Below are positions 15,060 to 22,850 of a stretch of DNA of 25,116 nucleotides, piece by piece; within the stretch, counting starts at the first letter, position 1; each line of letters begins with the position of its first letter. Under the pieces are notes generated by a model. That model had not been told where the DNA came from. It saw only the letters and a program-made list of their open reading frames with translations, and ran no database searches. The translations under genes were made by a program, and so were the position numbers. Origin of the DNA: Acidimicrobiia bacterium (lineage in GTDB: Bacteria; Actinomycetota; Acidimicrobiia; Spongiisociales; ZC4RG35); NCBI GenBank assembly GCA_009377735.1, contig WHTL01000009.1, positions 1 through 25,116 of the forward strand, written 5' to 3'.

Positions 15060-15914
15060 TCAGCCCGCCGAGTCAACATGGGTGGTCTCGGTGAGACGCC
15101 CTCGACGTCGCCAGCTCCACACCAGCCACCCCAACGCCGCCACCCCGGCGGCCAAACCCACCCACTGGCTCCAGGTGAGTGGTCCGGCCATCCGATCCAT
15201 GTCGTTGCCGATCCGGGTGAAGTCGATAGCGAAACGCTGCAACCCGTACCAGCCAGCCCACACGACAAACATGACTCCGGGCTGCCACCGGCGGCGCAGC
15301 ATCCACCACAACACCCCGAACAGCACCGCCGCTCCGATCAGGTCGTAGAGGGCGGTGTGGTGATACGTACCGCAGACAGCACCCTCCGGTAGGCATTCCA
15401 GTGCATTGTGCGCCGGGGCGACGTCGTAGCCGCCCCGCACGGTGTAGCCGAGGAGGAAGCCGGTGGGTGAGCCGAGATGCTCGACAATGGCCAGGTCCCC
15501 GAGGCGGCCCACCACCGTTCCCAAGGCCAGGGCGGGTGCGGCCAGGTCCGCCACCGGGATGAATGGGATGTCGAGACGGTTGAGTCGCCACCAGGCAGCT
15601 GCGATCCCCCCGACGAAACCACCGAGGATGGAGAACGACCCTCCCAGCGGGGAAAGAGCATCTGAGATGGGGACACCGTCGAGGAGAGCGGCGGGGACGG
15701 TGAGATAGCGGGCACCCACCAGAGCACCCACCAGCGCCCAGGTGAGCGCCGACGACAGGGCCTCCCCGTCGATGTCCTTTCGTCGAGCGAGACGCTGTAA
15801 CAGCCATGCCCCGACGAGGAACCCGAGCGCTGCGAACAGACCGTGTAGCGAGAGATGGAGCGGTCCCAGACGGAACATCGGTATCGGCGGGTAGCTGATC
15901 GAGCTGAGGAGCAT
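15060..15914 (-). CDS. lgt: Prolipoprotein diacylglyceryl transferase-like protein
   Basis: 284 residues, about seven membrane helices. Lgt hallmarks: LHGLFAALGFLVG, GGSFSILGGFVGG, the signature VVGRLGDLAIVEHLGSPTG, YHHTALYD and RFAIDFTR. Lgt moves diacylglycerol from phosphatidylglycerol to the lipobox cysteine of prelipoproteins. The signature normally reads GRxGNF, so Asn is replaced by Asp here, and RFxxE is RFAID; it may be a divergent paralogue rather than the housekeeping enzyme. It lies 38 bp downstream of copA on the same strand, with its own palindrome in the gap. A lipoprotein (22847) is encoded in the same island. Converges on the Rieske gene. Confidence 0.85.
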   Translation of the reverse strand: MLLSSISYPPIPMFRLGPLHLSLHGLFAALGFLVGAWLLQRLARRKDIDGEALSSALTWALVGALVGARYLTVPAALLDGVPISDALSPLGGSFSILGGFVGGIAAAWWRLNRLDIPFIPVADLAAPALALGTVVGRLGDLAIVEHLGSPTGFLLGYTVRGGYDVAPAHNALECLPEGAVCGTYHHTALYDLIGAAVLFGVLWWMLRRRWQPGVMFVVWAGWYGLQRFAIDFTRIGNDMDRMAGPLTWSQWVGLAAGVAALGWLVWSWRRRGRLTETTHVDSAG

Positions 15915-15932
15915 CCCGCTACGATAACCGAC

Positions 15933-15954
15933 CTACGATCTACTGTCGTAGATC
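15933..15954. promoter_or_regulatory. Palindrome D upstream of lgt
   Basis: GATCTAC / TGTC / GTAGATC is perfect (15937-15954), and CTACGA at 15933 pairs with TCGTAG at 15946. The half-sites resemble the BlaI-type operators, but the spacing differs (CTAC-N4-GTAG instead of N8). It lies in the 38-bp gap between copA and lgt and overlaps the copA stop. Confidence 0.45.
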
Positions 15955-18922
15955 AACCGTCCTGCTCGACGTCCACGAACTCCCCGGGGTCGGATACGAA
16001 GCTGCGGTGACAGGCTTCGGAACAGAAGTAATAGTTGTGTCCTTGGTGGTCGTGACTGGCGGCGGCCGTCGCCGGGTCGACGTCCATCCCGCACACGGGA
16101 TCCCTTACCGTTTCCATCTGGTCCTCTTTCTGTTGCTGTGCTGGTGTCTCCACCGTGGGTTCTCGGGTCGTCGGCTCTTCGACCGGTGGAAGGGGCTCGG
16201 GTTGGTAGCGGCGGAGACGGTTGGCGTTGCCGACCACCGAGAGGGAACTGAGGGCCATCGCCGCGGCGGCGAGGATCGGATTCAACAACAACCCGATCAC
16301 CGGGTAAAGGACCCCGGCGGCGATCGGGATACCGAGGGTGTTGTAACCGAAGGCGAAGCCCAGGTTCTGTCGGATGTTGCCCATGGTGGCCCGGCTCAGG
16401 GTGATGGTGGTCACCACTCCCTCCAGTTCATCGGAGATGAGGGTGACGTCGGCGGCTTCGATGGCGACGTCGGTGCCGGAGCCGATGGCGATCCCCACGT
16501 CGGCCTGGGCGAGGGCAGGAGCGTCGTTGATCCCGTCGCCCACCATACCCACCAGCGTCCCCTCTCCCTGGAGACGTCGCACCTCGAGGGCCTTGTCCTC
16601 GGGGAGCACCTCGGCCAGCACCCGCTCGATCCCCACCTGACGGGCGATGGCGGCGGCGGTGCGACGGTTGTCGCCGGTGATCATCACCACCTCCACACCC
16701 AATCGCGCCAGGGCGGCTACCGCCGCCGCGGAACCGTCCTTGAGGGTGTCGGCCACGGCCACCACTCCCGCCGGGTCGCCGTCGATCGCCACCAGCATCG
16801 GCGTCTTCCCGGCTTCGGAAAGGTCTTGGGCGGCCTCCTCGAGGGCGGCGGTCTCTATCTGGTCGTCGTCGAGTAGTCGGCGGTTCCCGACAAGGACCCG
16901 GTGGCCGTCGACGGTGGCTTGGATTCCCTTACCGGTGATCGAGTCGAACGCCTCGGGTTCGACCAGTCCGACACCCCGCTCCTCGGCGTCCCGTACGATG
17001 GCTTCACCGAGGGGATGCTCGGAGAGCCGTTCTGCCGATGCGACCAGTGCCAGCAGCTCGTCGTCGGTGGGTGAGCCCACCGGGACCACGTCGGTCAGGG
17101 CGGGCTCTCCTCTGGTGATGGTTCCGGTCTTGTCCAAGATGACGGTGCGGAGCTTGTGGGCGGTCTCCAGCGCCTCCGCGGACCGGATGAGGACGCCTTG
17201 CTGGGCTCCTTTCCCGGTGCCGACCATGATGGAGAGGGGGGTGGCCAACCCCAGGGCGCACGGGCAGGCGATTATGAGCACCGTCAGGCTGGCCCCGAGA
17301 CCGAAGATCAGTGCCGGTGCCGGACCGACGACGAACCATGCCACGAACGTGACGATGGCGACGAAAATCACCGCCGGGACGAAGTAGGAAGCGACCCGGT
17401 CCGCCAGCCGCTGAATGGGCGCCCTGGATGCCTGTGCCTCTTCCACCATCCGGACGATCTGGGCCAACATGGTGTCTCGACCCACCCGAGTCGCCCACAA
17501 ATGGAACGCTCCTGTCTGGTTGAGGGTGGCCCCGATCACCGTGTCACCTTCCTGCTTCTCCACGGGGATCGACTCGCCGGTGACCATCGACTCGTCGAGG
17601 GTGGAGCTGCCTTCGACGATTTCTCCGTCTACCGGCACCTTCTCCCCCGGGCGGACCACTACCAGGTCGTCAACCACTACCTCGTCGACGGGGACCTCGA
17701 CCTCGTCTCCGTTGCGGATCACCCGGGCGGTCTTGGCCTGGAGGCCGATCAGCTTACGGATCGCCTCCCCGGTGCCGGCCTTGGCCCGGGCCTCAATCAG
17801 CCGACCCAAGAGGATGAGGGTGATGATCACCCCCACCGCCTCGTAGTAGACCTGACGCAGCTCGGTTGGTAGCAGACCGGGCGCCACGGTGACCACGAGG
17901 CTGTAGGCGAACGCGGCGGTGGTACCGACGGTGATGAGACTGTTCATCTCGGCGCTGCGGTGGGTCAACGCCAACCAGCCGGTGCGATGGATGGGCCAGC
18001 CGGTGTAGAAGAACACCGGGGTGGTGAGGACCAGTTGGGTCCACGGGTTCTCCATCCACCCTGGGACCGGGAGGCCAAAAAGTTCTCCACCCATCACGGC
18101 GTACAGGGTGGGGAGGATGAGGAGAGCTCCCAAGACCACGCGGCGGCCCAGGTCGCGGATCTCTGCCCGCCGGTCGGCTTCCTCGTGGCCTTCGATCCCA
18201 GTGCCACCGTCATCGGTCCTCGGTTCGATCCGGTACCCCAGCTCGCTCACCGCGGCCTGCAAACCTTCGACATCCACCCGATCGGGATGATACGCCACCG
18301 TGACCCGCTCGGAACCGTGGTTGACATCGACCCGGTCCACCCCGGGCAAAGCCTCCAGGGTGGTTTCGATGTTCTGCACGCAGCTGGCGCAGCTCACTCC
18401 CCCACCCTGCAGGGCAAAATCCACCCTTTGCGTGCCGTCGACGACGACCGGCGGCCCTACCGACACCGCCCGTGATCCGTGCTGGACGTGCCCATCGGTG
18501 GGTAGGGTTTCGGCCGCGCCACTCGGCTCCTCCTCCCCCGTGTCCTCGAAGGACTCCACCACCAGGGTCCCGTGCACCATGTTCATCCCGCAGGCGAACC
18601 CGAACTCCCCAACGCGGTCGGGTTCAAGCTCCACCGTCGCCTTGCCGAAGGCGGGAAGCGACTCCTTCACCCCAAAGTCGGGGAACACCACCTGCGAGGT
18701 GCACTCACCCGACTCCCGCCGGTCGAAGGTCAACCGAATCGGGACACCCTCCCGAACCTTGATCCGATCAGGCACATAACCACCCTTGACTGTGATCTCC
18801 ACCTCCTGGAACCCGTCACGAATCTCGGCCAACTCGATCGGCTTGGGACCGAAGAAGAATCTCGCCAGTGCTCCGATCAAGGCCACACCAGCGACGATGA
18901 CCAAGATGTCGACTCCACTCAT
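15953..18922 (-). CDS. copA: Cu(+)-exporting P1B-type ATPase with cupredoxin, HMA and YHS domains
   Basis: 989 residues, longer than the usual 750-800. Order: one membrane helix (4-24); a cupredoxin-like domain (about 40-123) with possible ligands C74, C111, M113, M115 and H117; an HMA domain (165-235) with CASC; then the ATPase. ATPase motifs are TGES 448-451, ion-binding CPC 553-555, phosphorylation site DKTGT 597-601, HP 636-637, GDGIND 795-800, YN 860-861 and MALSS 889-893. CPC, YN and MxxSS mark the Cu(I) subtype. A YHS/TRASH-type domain (940-985; C944, C967, C971) ends the chain. Start ATG 18922 has GGAGG upstream. Divergent from ctaG across operator C. The gene is intact. Confidence 0.95.
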   Translation of the reverse strand: MSGVDILVIVAGVALIGALARFFFGPKPIELAEIRDGFQEVEITVKGGYVPDRIKVREGVPIRLTFDRRESGECTSQVVFPDFGVKESLPAFGKATVELEPDRVGEFGFACGMNMVHGTLVVESFEDTGEEEPSGAAETLPTDGHVQHGSRAVSVGPPVVVDGTQRVDFALQGGGVSCASCVQNIETTLEALPGVDRVDVNHGSERVTVAYHPDRVDVEGLQAAVSELGYRIEPRTDDGGTGIEGHEEADRRAEIRDLGRRVVLGALLILPTLYAVMGGELFGLPVPGWMENPWTQLVLTTPVFFYTGWPIHRTGWLALTHRSAEMNSLITVGTTAAFAYSLVVTVAPGLLPTELRQVYYEAVGVIITLILLGRLIEARAKAGTGEAIRKLIGLQAKTARVIRNGDEVEVPVDEVVVDDLVVVRPGEKVPVDGEIVEGSSTLDESMVTGESIPVEKQEGDTVIGATLNQTGAFHLWATRVGRDTMLAQIVRMVEEAQASRAPIQRLADRVASYFVPAVIFVAIVTFVAWFVVGPAPALIFGLGASLTVLIIACPCALGLATPLSIMVGTGKGAQQGVLIRSAEALETAHKLRTVILDKTGTITRGEPALTDVVPVGSPTDDELLALVASAERLSEHPLGEAIVRDAEERGVGLVEPEAFDSITGKGIQATVDGHRVLVGNRRLLDDDQIETAALEEAAQDLSEAGKTPMLVAIDGDPAGVVAVADTLKDGSAAAVAALARLGVEVVMITGDNRRTAAAIARQVGIERVLAEVLPEDKALEVRRLQGEGTLVGMVGDGINDAPALAQADVGIAIGSGTDVAIEAADVTLISDELEGVVTTITLSRATMGNIRQNLGFAFGYNTLGIPIAAGVLYPVIGLLLNPILAAAAMALSSLSVVGNANRLRRYQPEPLPPVEEPTTREPTVETPAQQQKEDQMETVRDPVCGMDVDPATAAASHDHQGHNYYFCSEACHRSFVSDPGEFVDVEQDG

Positions 18923-19020
18923 GACGCCTCCGAGTCGCTCGTGGTCGCGGTCGGTGTGTCACCCCAGTGTCTCATCACCAGTCTCCTACGTGGATTGTCA
19001 CCTGAACACACACCCTTATA

Positions 19021-19036
19021 CTACGACGCGTCATAG
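19021..19036. promoter_or_regulatory. BlaI-type operator C (copA / ctaG)
   Basis: CTACGACGCGTCATAG, the reverse orientation of CTATG-N6-CGTAG. It lies between the divergent copA (99 bp away) and ctaG genes, next to the sequence TATAAG on the copA strand, a possible -10. Confidence 0.65.
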
Positions 19037-19131
19037 TTTCACGATAGACGAGGACTGTCGTTGGATTCAGAAATCTTGGGGACTGGCGCTACTTGCCCCT
19101 GGCTGAATCTACGGGAACCGCGCCGCCGCGA

Positions 19132-19942
19132 ATGACAGCGACCTCCCCACTTCCCCCATTCAGTTTCAACGGGGCGCTCGCCGCCGAGGTTTTTATCCTC
19201 GGCTACGGATACTGGTTCGCAATGCGCCGACTGGCCCCTCACCGCCCCTCCCCGACAATGCGTTCCGCCAGGCGGGGTCAGGTCATCCGATTTGTCTCGG
19301 GTCTGGTGATCATGTGGACGGTGGCGAGCTGGCCCTTCCATGACATCGCCGAGGAGTCCTTGTTCAGCGTGCACATGATCGAGCACCTCGTACTCGGTTA
19401 TGCGGTCCCATCGCTTCTCCTATCGGGAATTCCCCGGTGGCTGGCTGAATGGCTGGTCCCGCGCCGCATCATGTTTCTTTTCTGATGGGTGAGCCATCCG
19501 GTTCCCGCTTTTCTCCTCTTCAATGTCGCTCTGGTGGTGGTCCATGTTCCCGAAGCGGTCGCGGTACAGGCGAGCTCCGAGCCCGCCCATGGCGGCATCC
19601 ACCTACTCTTCATGGTCACCGCAGTCCTGGCGTGGATGCCGGTGGTGTCGCCCCATCCCGCCATCCCTCCATTGAACCCACCGTTGCGAATGGTCTATCT
19701 GTTCCTCCATTCGCTCATCCCCACCATTCCCGCCTCGTTCCTCACCTTCTCCACCATCGCCCTCTACCCCTCATATGGGGACGCTTCCCTGGCCTGGGGT
19801 GTAAACCCGGTCACCGACCCAGAACCTGGCGGGACTGATCATGAAGTTGGGAGGAGGGGCATTGCTGTGGGGTTGGATCGTGGCTATCTGGTTCCGCTGG
19901 GCGAAAACCGAAAGATCAGAGGCGCATTCCCCCATCCACTGA
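19132..19942 (+). pseudogene. ctaG: CtaG-like membrane protein (caa3_CtaG), in-frame stop and frameshift
   Basis: Multi-helix protein of the caa3_CtaG family, linked to cytochrome oxidase assembly and copper handling. Segments include AAEVFILGYGYWFAMRRL, FVSGLVIMWTVASWPFHDIAE, SVHMIEHLVLGYAVPSLLL, VPAFLLFNVALVVVHVPEA and MVTAVLAWMPVVSPHP. Conserved HMIEH is present. TGA at 19483-19485 interrupts the frame after RRIMFLF; the same frame resumes with WVSHPVPAFLL, and Arg (CGA) would be natural there. Further on, one extra C in 19818-19820 shifts the end; without it the protein reads TDQNLAGLIMKLGGGALLWG to TGA 19940-19942. The start is either ATG 19132 or TTG 19093. Confidence 0.75.
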
Positions 19943-19997
19943 TCCGCCCGCTCGAGCCGGTTTCGGGGTTACCGGCTGGCCGCTCGGAACCGCTCGA

Positions 19998-20624
19998 CTA
20001 CGTCGACGCCTTCGCGGACTGGAAGAGCAGTTTCAAGATCGTCGCGAAGGCATCGACCCCGACGGGTGCCGGATCGACGAGTTGCTGGAGTATCAGACCG
20101 TCACCAGCACCGAGAACCGCCGAGGCGAGCTGGCGGCTGGGAGCGGGAAGACGCAGGCCTTGGTGAGCTGCTTCCTCCTCCAATAGGTCGGCGACGCGGG
20201 TGCGGATCTCCTCGTTGAAGTCGGCATATCGCCGGCGCAACTCGGGATCGCGCATCGCCTGAATCCACAGCTCGAAGTAGAGCAGATGCCGTCTCCGTTG
20301 CTCCTCTCCCTCGGCCATGATGAGCTCAGAGGCGCGACGGAGACGCTCCTCCAGGGATCCTGGCTCAGCGAACAACTCTTCGACGGCGGCGAGTTGCTGG
20401 TCACATTGCCGCTCAACCAATGCCATCAACAGCTCTTCCTTGTGGGCGAAATTGGCATAGAACGCCCCCTTCGTGTACCCCGCCTTCTCGGCGATGGCGT
20501 CTACCGAGGTGCCTAGATAACCACGTTCGGCGAGTACCTCGGCGGCAGCCTCGAGGAGGCGCTCCCGGGTTTGCGCTCTCCGTTCCGCCTGGCTCAACCG
20601 CTTTGGTTGTGTGGTGACGTTCAT
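19998..20624 (-). CDS. TetR-family transcriptional regulator
   Basis: 208 residues. The N-terminal helix-turn-helix RERLLEAAAEVLAERGYLGTSVDAIAEKAGYTKGAFYANFAHKEELL is a textbook TetR domain. The C-terminal ligand domain is helical, with ELWIQAMRDPELRRRYADFNEEIR, and gives no hint of the ligand. Start ATG 20624. An imperfect palindrome (20641-20655) lies 16 bp upstream and resembles the two palindromes in front of the DUF4190 gene, so autoregulation and control of that gene are likely. Confidence 0.9.
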   Translation of the reverse strand: MNVTTQPKRLSQAERRAQTRERLLEAAAEVLAERGYLGTSVDAIAEKAGYTKGAFYANFAHKEELLMALVERQCDQQLAAVEELFAEPGSLEERLRRASELIMAEGEEQRRRHLLYFELWIQAMRDPELRRRYADFNEEIRTRVADLLEEEAAHQGLRLPAPSRQLASAVLGAGDGLILQQLVDPAPVGVDAFATILKLLFQSAKAST

Positions 20625-20640
20625 CTGGCTGAAGTAGGCA

Positions 20641-20655
20641 TACTGATTATTAGTA
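20641..20655. promoter_or_regulatory. Putative TetR operator at the tetR promoter
   Basis: TACTGATTATTAGTA, imperfect palindrome preceded by CA, giving the same CATACTG half-site as the sites at 21049-21082. The spacing between TACT and AGTA is 7 rather than 4, so the fit is partial. Confidence 0.4.
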
Positions 20656-20695
20656 GGTGGGGCGCCGATACGGGACGGTCAGTGGCGAAACTTCC

Positions 20696-21013
20696 TCATC
20701 CCATCCTGTTCATCATCGGCATGGGCCACCCCATCCATCCGGTCCAGGCCGAGATGATCATGAAGATCAGGAACCCGACACCGATCCAACCGAGGACGAT
20801 ACCGGCGATCGCCATGCCCCGTCCAGTCTGGTCGCCTGGAGACTGGTCGATCTGGCCCTTGGCGACGTAACCGAATACAAGGGCGAGGATCGAGCCGATC
20901 CCCATCGCCCACACGATGCCCAAGACCAACGAGGCGATCGCGAAGCCATTGGTGGTCGTCGGTACGCCTCTCTGATGACGGTGCGAAGTCTCTTGGAGTA
21001 TTGCGTTACCCAT
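20696..21013 (-). CDS. DUF4190-type two-helix membrane protein
   Basis: 105 residues from ATG 21013, chosen because AGGAGG (21021-21026 on the minus strand) lies 7 nt upstream. A polar N-terminus (HRHQRGVPTTTNG) is followed by FAIASLVLGIVWAMGIGSILALVFGYVAKGQI, a Gly-rich loop (SPGDQTGRG) and MAIAGIVLGWIGVGFLIFMII. This is the usual DUF4190 layout: two hydrophobic helices with a GYVAKGQI-type junction. The tail WTGWMGWPMPMMNRMG is rich in Met and Trp, which could suit a copper context, though that is only a suggestion. Function unknown for the family. Two strong palindromes 35 bp upstream make it the probable target of the neighbouring TetR. Confidence 0.75.
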   Translation of the reverse strand: MGNAILQETSHRHQRGVPTTTNGFAIASLVLGIVWAMGIGSILALVFGYVAKGQIDQSPGDQTGRGMAIAGIVLGWIGVGFLIFMIISAWTGWMGWPMPMMNRMG

Positions 21014-21047
21014 TTTCAACCTCCTATGACTGTCCCGATCTCAAGGA

Positions 21048-21083
21048 ACATACTGACTAGTATATATATACTCACCAGTATGT
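21048..21083. promoter_or_regulatory. Double palindromic TetR operator
   Basis: Two copies of ATACT-N4-AGTAT, at 21050-21063 and 21068-21081, 18 bp centre to centre. Together they form one nested 36-bp palindrome with outer arms ACATACTG / CAGTATGT around the 14-bp AGTATATATATACT. Located upstream of the DUF4190 gene. Confidence 0.65.
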
Positions 21084-21208
21084 CAACCCAACTCAGATTC
21101 AAACTCGATGCGCGGGTATCTTCCGTCTACTCACAGACAGCAGACCCCAAATGGACACTGACCATCGCCGTCATGGATCACGCCAATAGCCGCGTGTGGA
21201 GGCGTGTG

Positions 21209-21807
21209 TCAGCCGGTCAGGTGTTGTTCGACCAGGTCTTCGAGACGATCCTGGTCGAGCTGACCCGCCCATCGGGCGGCGAGGGTACCGTCGGAGGTGA
21301 TGAACCATGTGGTGGGAACACCAAGGATCGGATACCGTTCGAGGATCTCTCCCTCGGTGTCGTGACCCAGCGGATAAGAGACGCCAACCTCCTCCGCAAA
21401 CCCTTGAGCCGCCGATTCGGTGTCCTGGACCGCCACCCCAAGGAAGAGGATCCCGGGATGACGGCGGGAGACGAGGTCGAAGGCTGGCATCTCCTCTCGA
21501 CACGGCACGCACCAGGACGCCCAGAAGTTCATCACCACCGGTCTGCCGTCTTGGGCACGTGATCGCTGAGGGTGAATGTGTCGCCGTCGAATAGGGAGAG
21601 GGTGAAGTCGGGGGCTGTCTCTTCGATCTCCTCGGCGCCGATGATCTCGTCAACGCCGGCTGACGGTGATCTAACCAGTGCGATAGCGGCTGGGGCCGCC
21701 AGCATCAACACCAACGCCATATGAAGGAAGAAGCGACCCGTTACACGTAAAGGCACCTGTAGGCGTTTCGGCGGTTCGTCGCGGGTTGGCTGCTTGGGAT
21801 CGTTCAC
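21209..21807 (-). pseudogene. Second TlpA/DsbE-type thioredoxin, one-base frameshift
   Basis: From GTG 21807 an N-terminal anchor LHMALVLMLAAPAAIALV leads to an extracytoplasmic thioredoxin fold: APDFTLSLFDGDTFTLSDHVPK, then in another frame GRPVVMNFWASWCVPCREEM (active site CVPC) and the cis-Pro loop YPILGVPTTWFITSDG to the stop at 21209-21211. The shift lies at 21550/21551, where AAGACGGC should read AAGGACGGC (coding strand) to give KDGRPVV. WCVPC is the standard TlpA/ResA/DsbE active site. Divergent from ccdA, its likely electron donor, with operator E between them. The ATG further upstream at 21909 would run into ccdA and is not credible. Confidence 0.85.
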
Positions 21808-21824
21808 ACCTCGGGTCTTCGTAT

Positions 21825-21840
21825 CTACGACGGCTAATAG
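21825..21840. promoter_or_regulatory. BlaI-type operator E (tlpA2 / ccdA)
   Basis: CTACGACGGCTAATAG, i.e. CTACG-N6-AATAG, one base off the consensus. Centred between the tlpA2 GTG (21807) and the ccdA ATG (21854). The overlapping TAATAGTAAT may hold the -10 of the ccdA operon. Confidence 0.55.
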
Positions 21841-21853
21841 TAATGTCGCCTTC

Positions 21854-22582
21854 ATGGAAGTCCTGATCCTCCCGGTCTTGGCGGTCGCGGCCGGGGTCAT
21901 CTCGTTCACCTCCCCATGCTGTCTTCCCTTGATCCCCTCTTATCTCTCTTATGTGACCGCGCTGCCCACCGCCGAGCTCGGAACTCGAGAGGCCCGGGCA
22001 GTGACCCTGCGGTCGTCGTTGTTGTTCGTGGCCGGATTCACCGCCGTGTTCACTGCTCTCGGCGCATCCTTCGCCTATGTCGGATCGGTGCTGTTGGCCA
22101 ACGTCCCACTGATCGTTCGAATAGCGGGGTTGATGATCATCTTGATGGGTTTGGGCATGCTGGGGTGGGTGCGGTTGCCGTGGCTATACGGAGAGTGGCG
22201 ACCGGCGATTACCCGCGGCTGGCGCGGGCCCAAGGGGGCGTTCCCTTTGGGGATGGCCTTCGCCTTCGGGTGGGTGCCGTGCGTTGGTCCGGTGCTGGCC
22301 ACCATCCTGGCAACGGCGGCCTCCACCCAGACCGCGCCGTGGGGGGCGACGCTGCTGGCCCTCTACTCCATGGGTCTGGGGATCCCGTTCATAGCGATGG
22401 GGTTGGGATTCCAGCGGCTCCGGGGGTCGGTGGAGTGGCTGCGGCGTCATGCAAGTCGGGTGGAACAGGTGGCGGGGGTACTGCTGGTAGGAGTCGGGGT
22501 GCTGTTCGTCAGCGGAGCCTGGCGGAGCTTCTTCATCCCCTTGCAGCGGGCGTTTGCCCGGTTGGGATGGCCCCCGATTTGA
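21854..22582 (+). CDS. ccdA: CcdA-type thiol-disulfide electron transporter
   Basis: Moves reducing equivalents from cytoplasmic thioredoxin across the membrane to extracytoplasmic TlpA-type proteins. 242 residues, six membrane segments, the compact CcdA form without DsbD outer domains. The two essential cysteine regions are present: FTSPCCLPLIPSYLSYV in the first helix and FGWVPCVGPVLATIL in the fourth. Start ATG 21854. First gene of a plus-strand operon continuing with the SHOCT protein (23 bp gap), a lipoprotein and copCD. Divergent from tlpA2 over operator E, so donor and acceptor are probably co-regulated. Confidence 0.92.
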   Translation: MEVLILPVLAVAAGVISFTSPCCLPLIPSYLSYVTALPTAELGTREARAVTLRSSLLFVAGFTAVFTALGASFAYVGSVLLANVPLIVRIAGLMIILMGLGMLGWVRLPWLYGEWRPAITRGWRGPKGAFPLGMAFAFGWVPCVGPVLATILATAASTQTAPWGATLLALYSMGLGIPFIAMGLGFQRLRGSVEWLRRHASRVEQVAGVLLVGVGVLFVSGAWRSFFIPLQRAFARLGWPPI

Positions 22583-22604
22583 ATCGGAGAGGAGGAGTAA
22601 GGAT

Positions 22605-22850
22605 GTGTTGCCGATGATGGGTCAGATGATGGGCGGCGGGGCGATGATGGTGATCCTGTGGCTCCTGTTGGTTGCAGTGCTGGTATTGGGGGTGGTCTTC
22701 TTGGTTCGTGCACTCACCGAACGCGCCAATGGCGCGCCGGGTGGCGGTGGGTCCGACTGGGCGGCTCTGCGCATCCTCGAGGAGCGGCACGCCCGAGGTG
22801 AGATCGACCGGGACGAGTTCGAAGAGCGACGCCGTACTCTGCGCTCATGA
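22605..22850 (+). CDS. Small SHOCT-domain membrane protein
   Basis: 81 residues from GTG 22605, chosen because AGGAGGAG (22590-22597) precedes it at good spacing. ATG 22603 in another frame stops after four codons. The Met-rich N-terminus MMGQMMGGGAMM is followed by one membrane helix (VILWLLLVAVLVLGVVFLV), and the end is a SHOCT domain, LRILEERHARGEIDRDEFEERRRTL. SHOCT domains are short helical pairs often found at the ends of membrane proteins in multimers. The Met cluster at the outer face could bind Cu(I), inferred from the context. Its stop overlaps the next start (ATGA). Confidence 0.8.
   Translation: MLPMMGQMMGGGAMMVILWLLLVAVLVLGVVFLVRALTERANGAPGGGGSDWAALRILEERHARGEIDRDEFEERRRTLRS

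Noticed and set aside
19483..19485. TGA in ctaG read as selenocysteine
   Set aside because: The position calls for an ordinary residue (Arg likely), no redox motif surrounds it, and the same gene has a second lesion.
21061..21070. TATATATATA as a replication origin or DNA-unwinding element
   Set aside because: It is the centre of the nested TetR-type palindrome; no DnaA boxes or origin genes are near.
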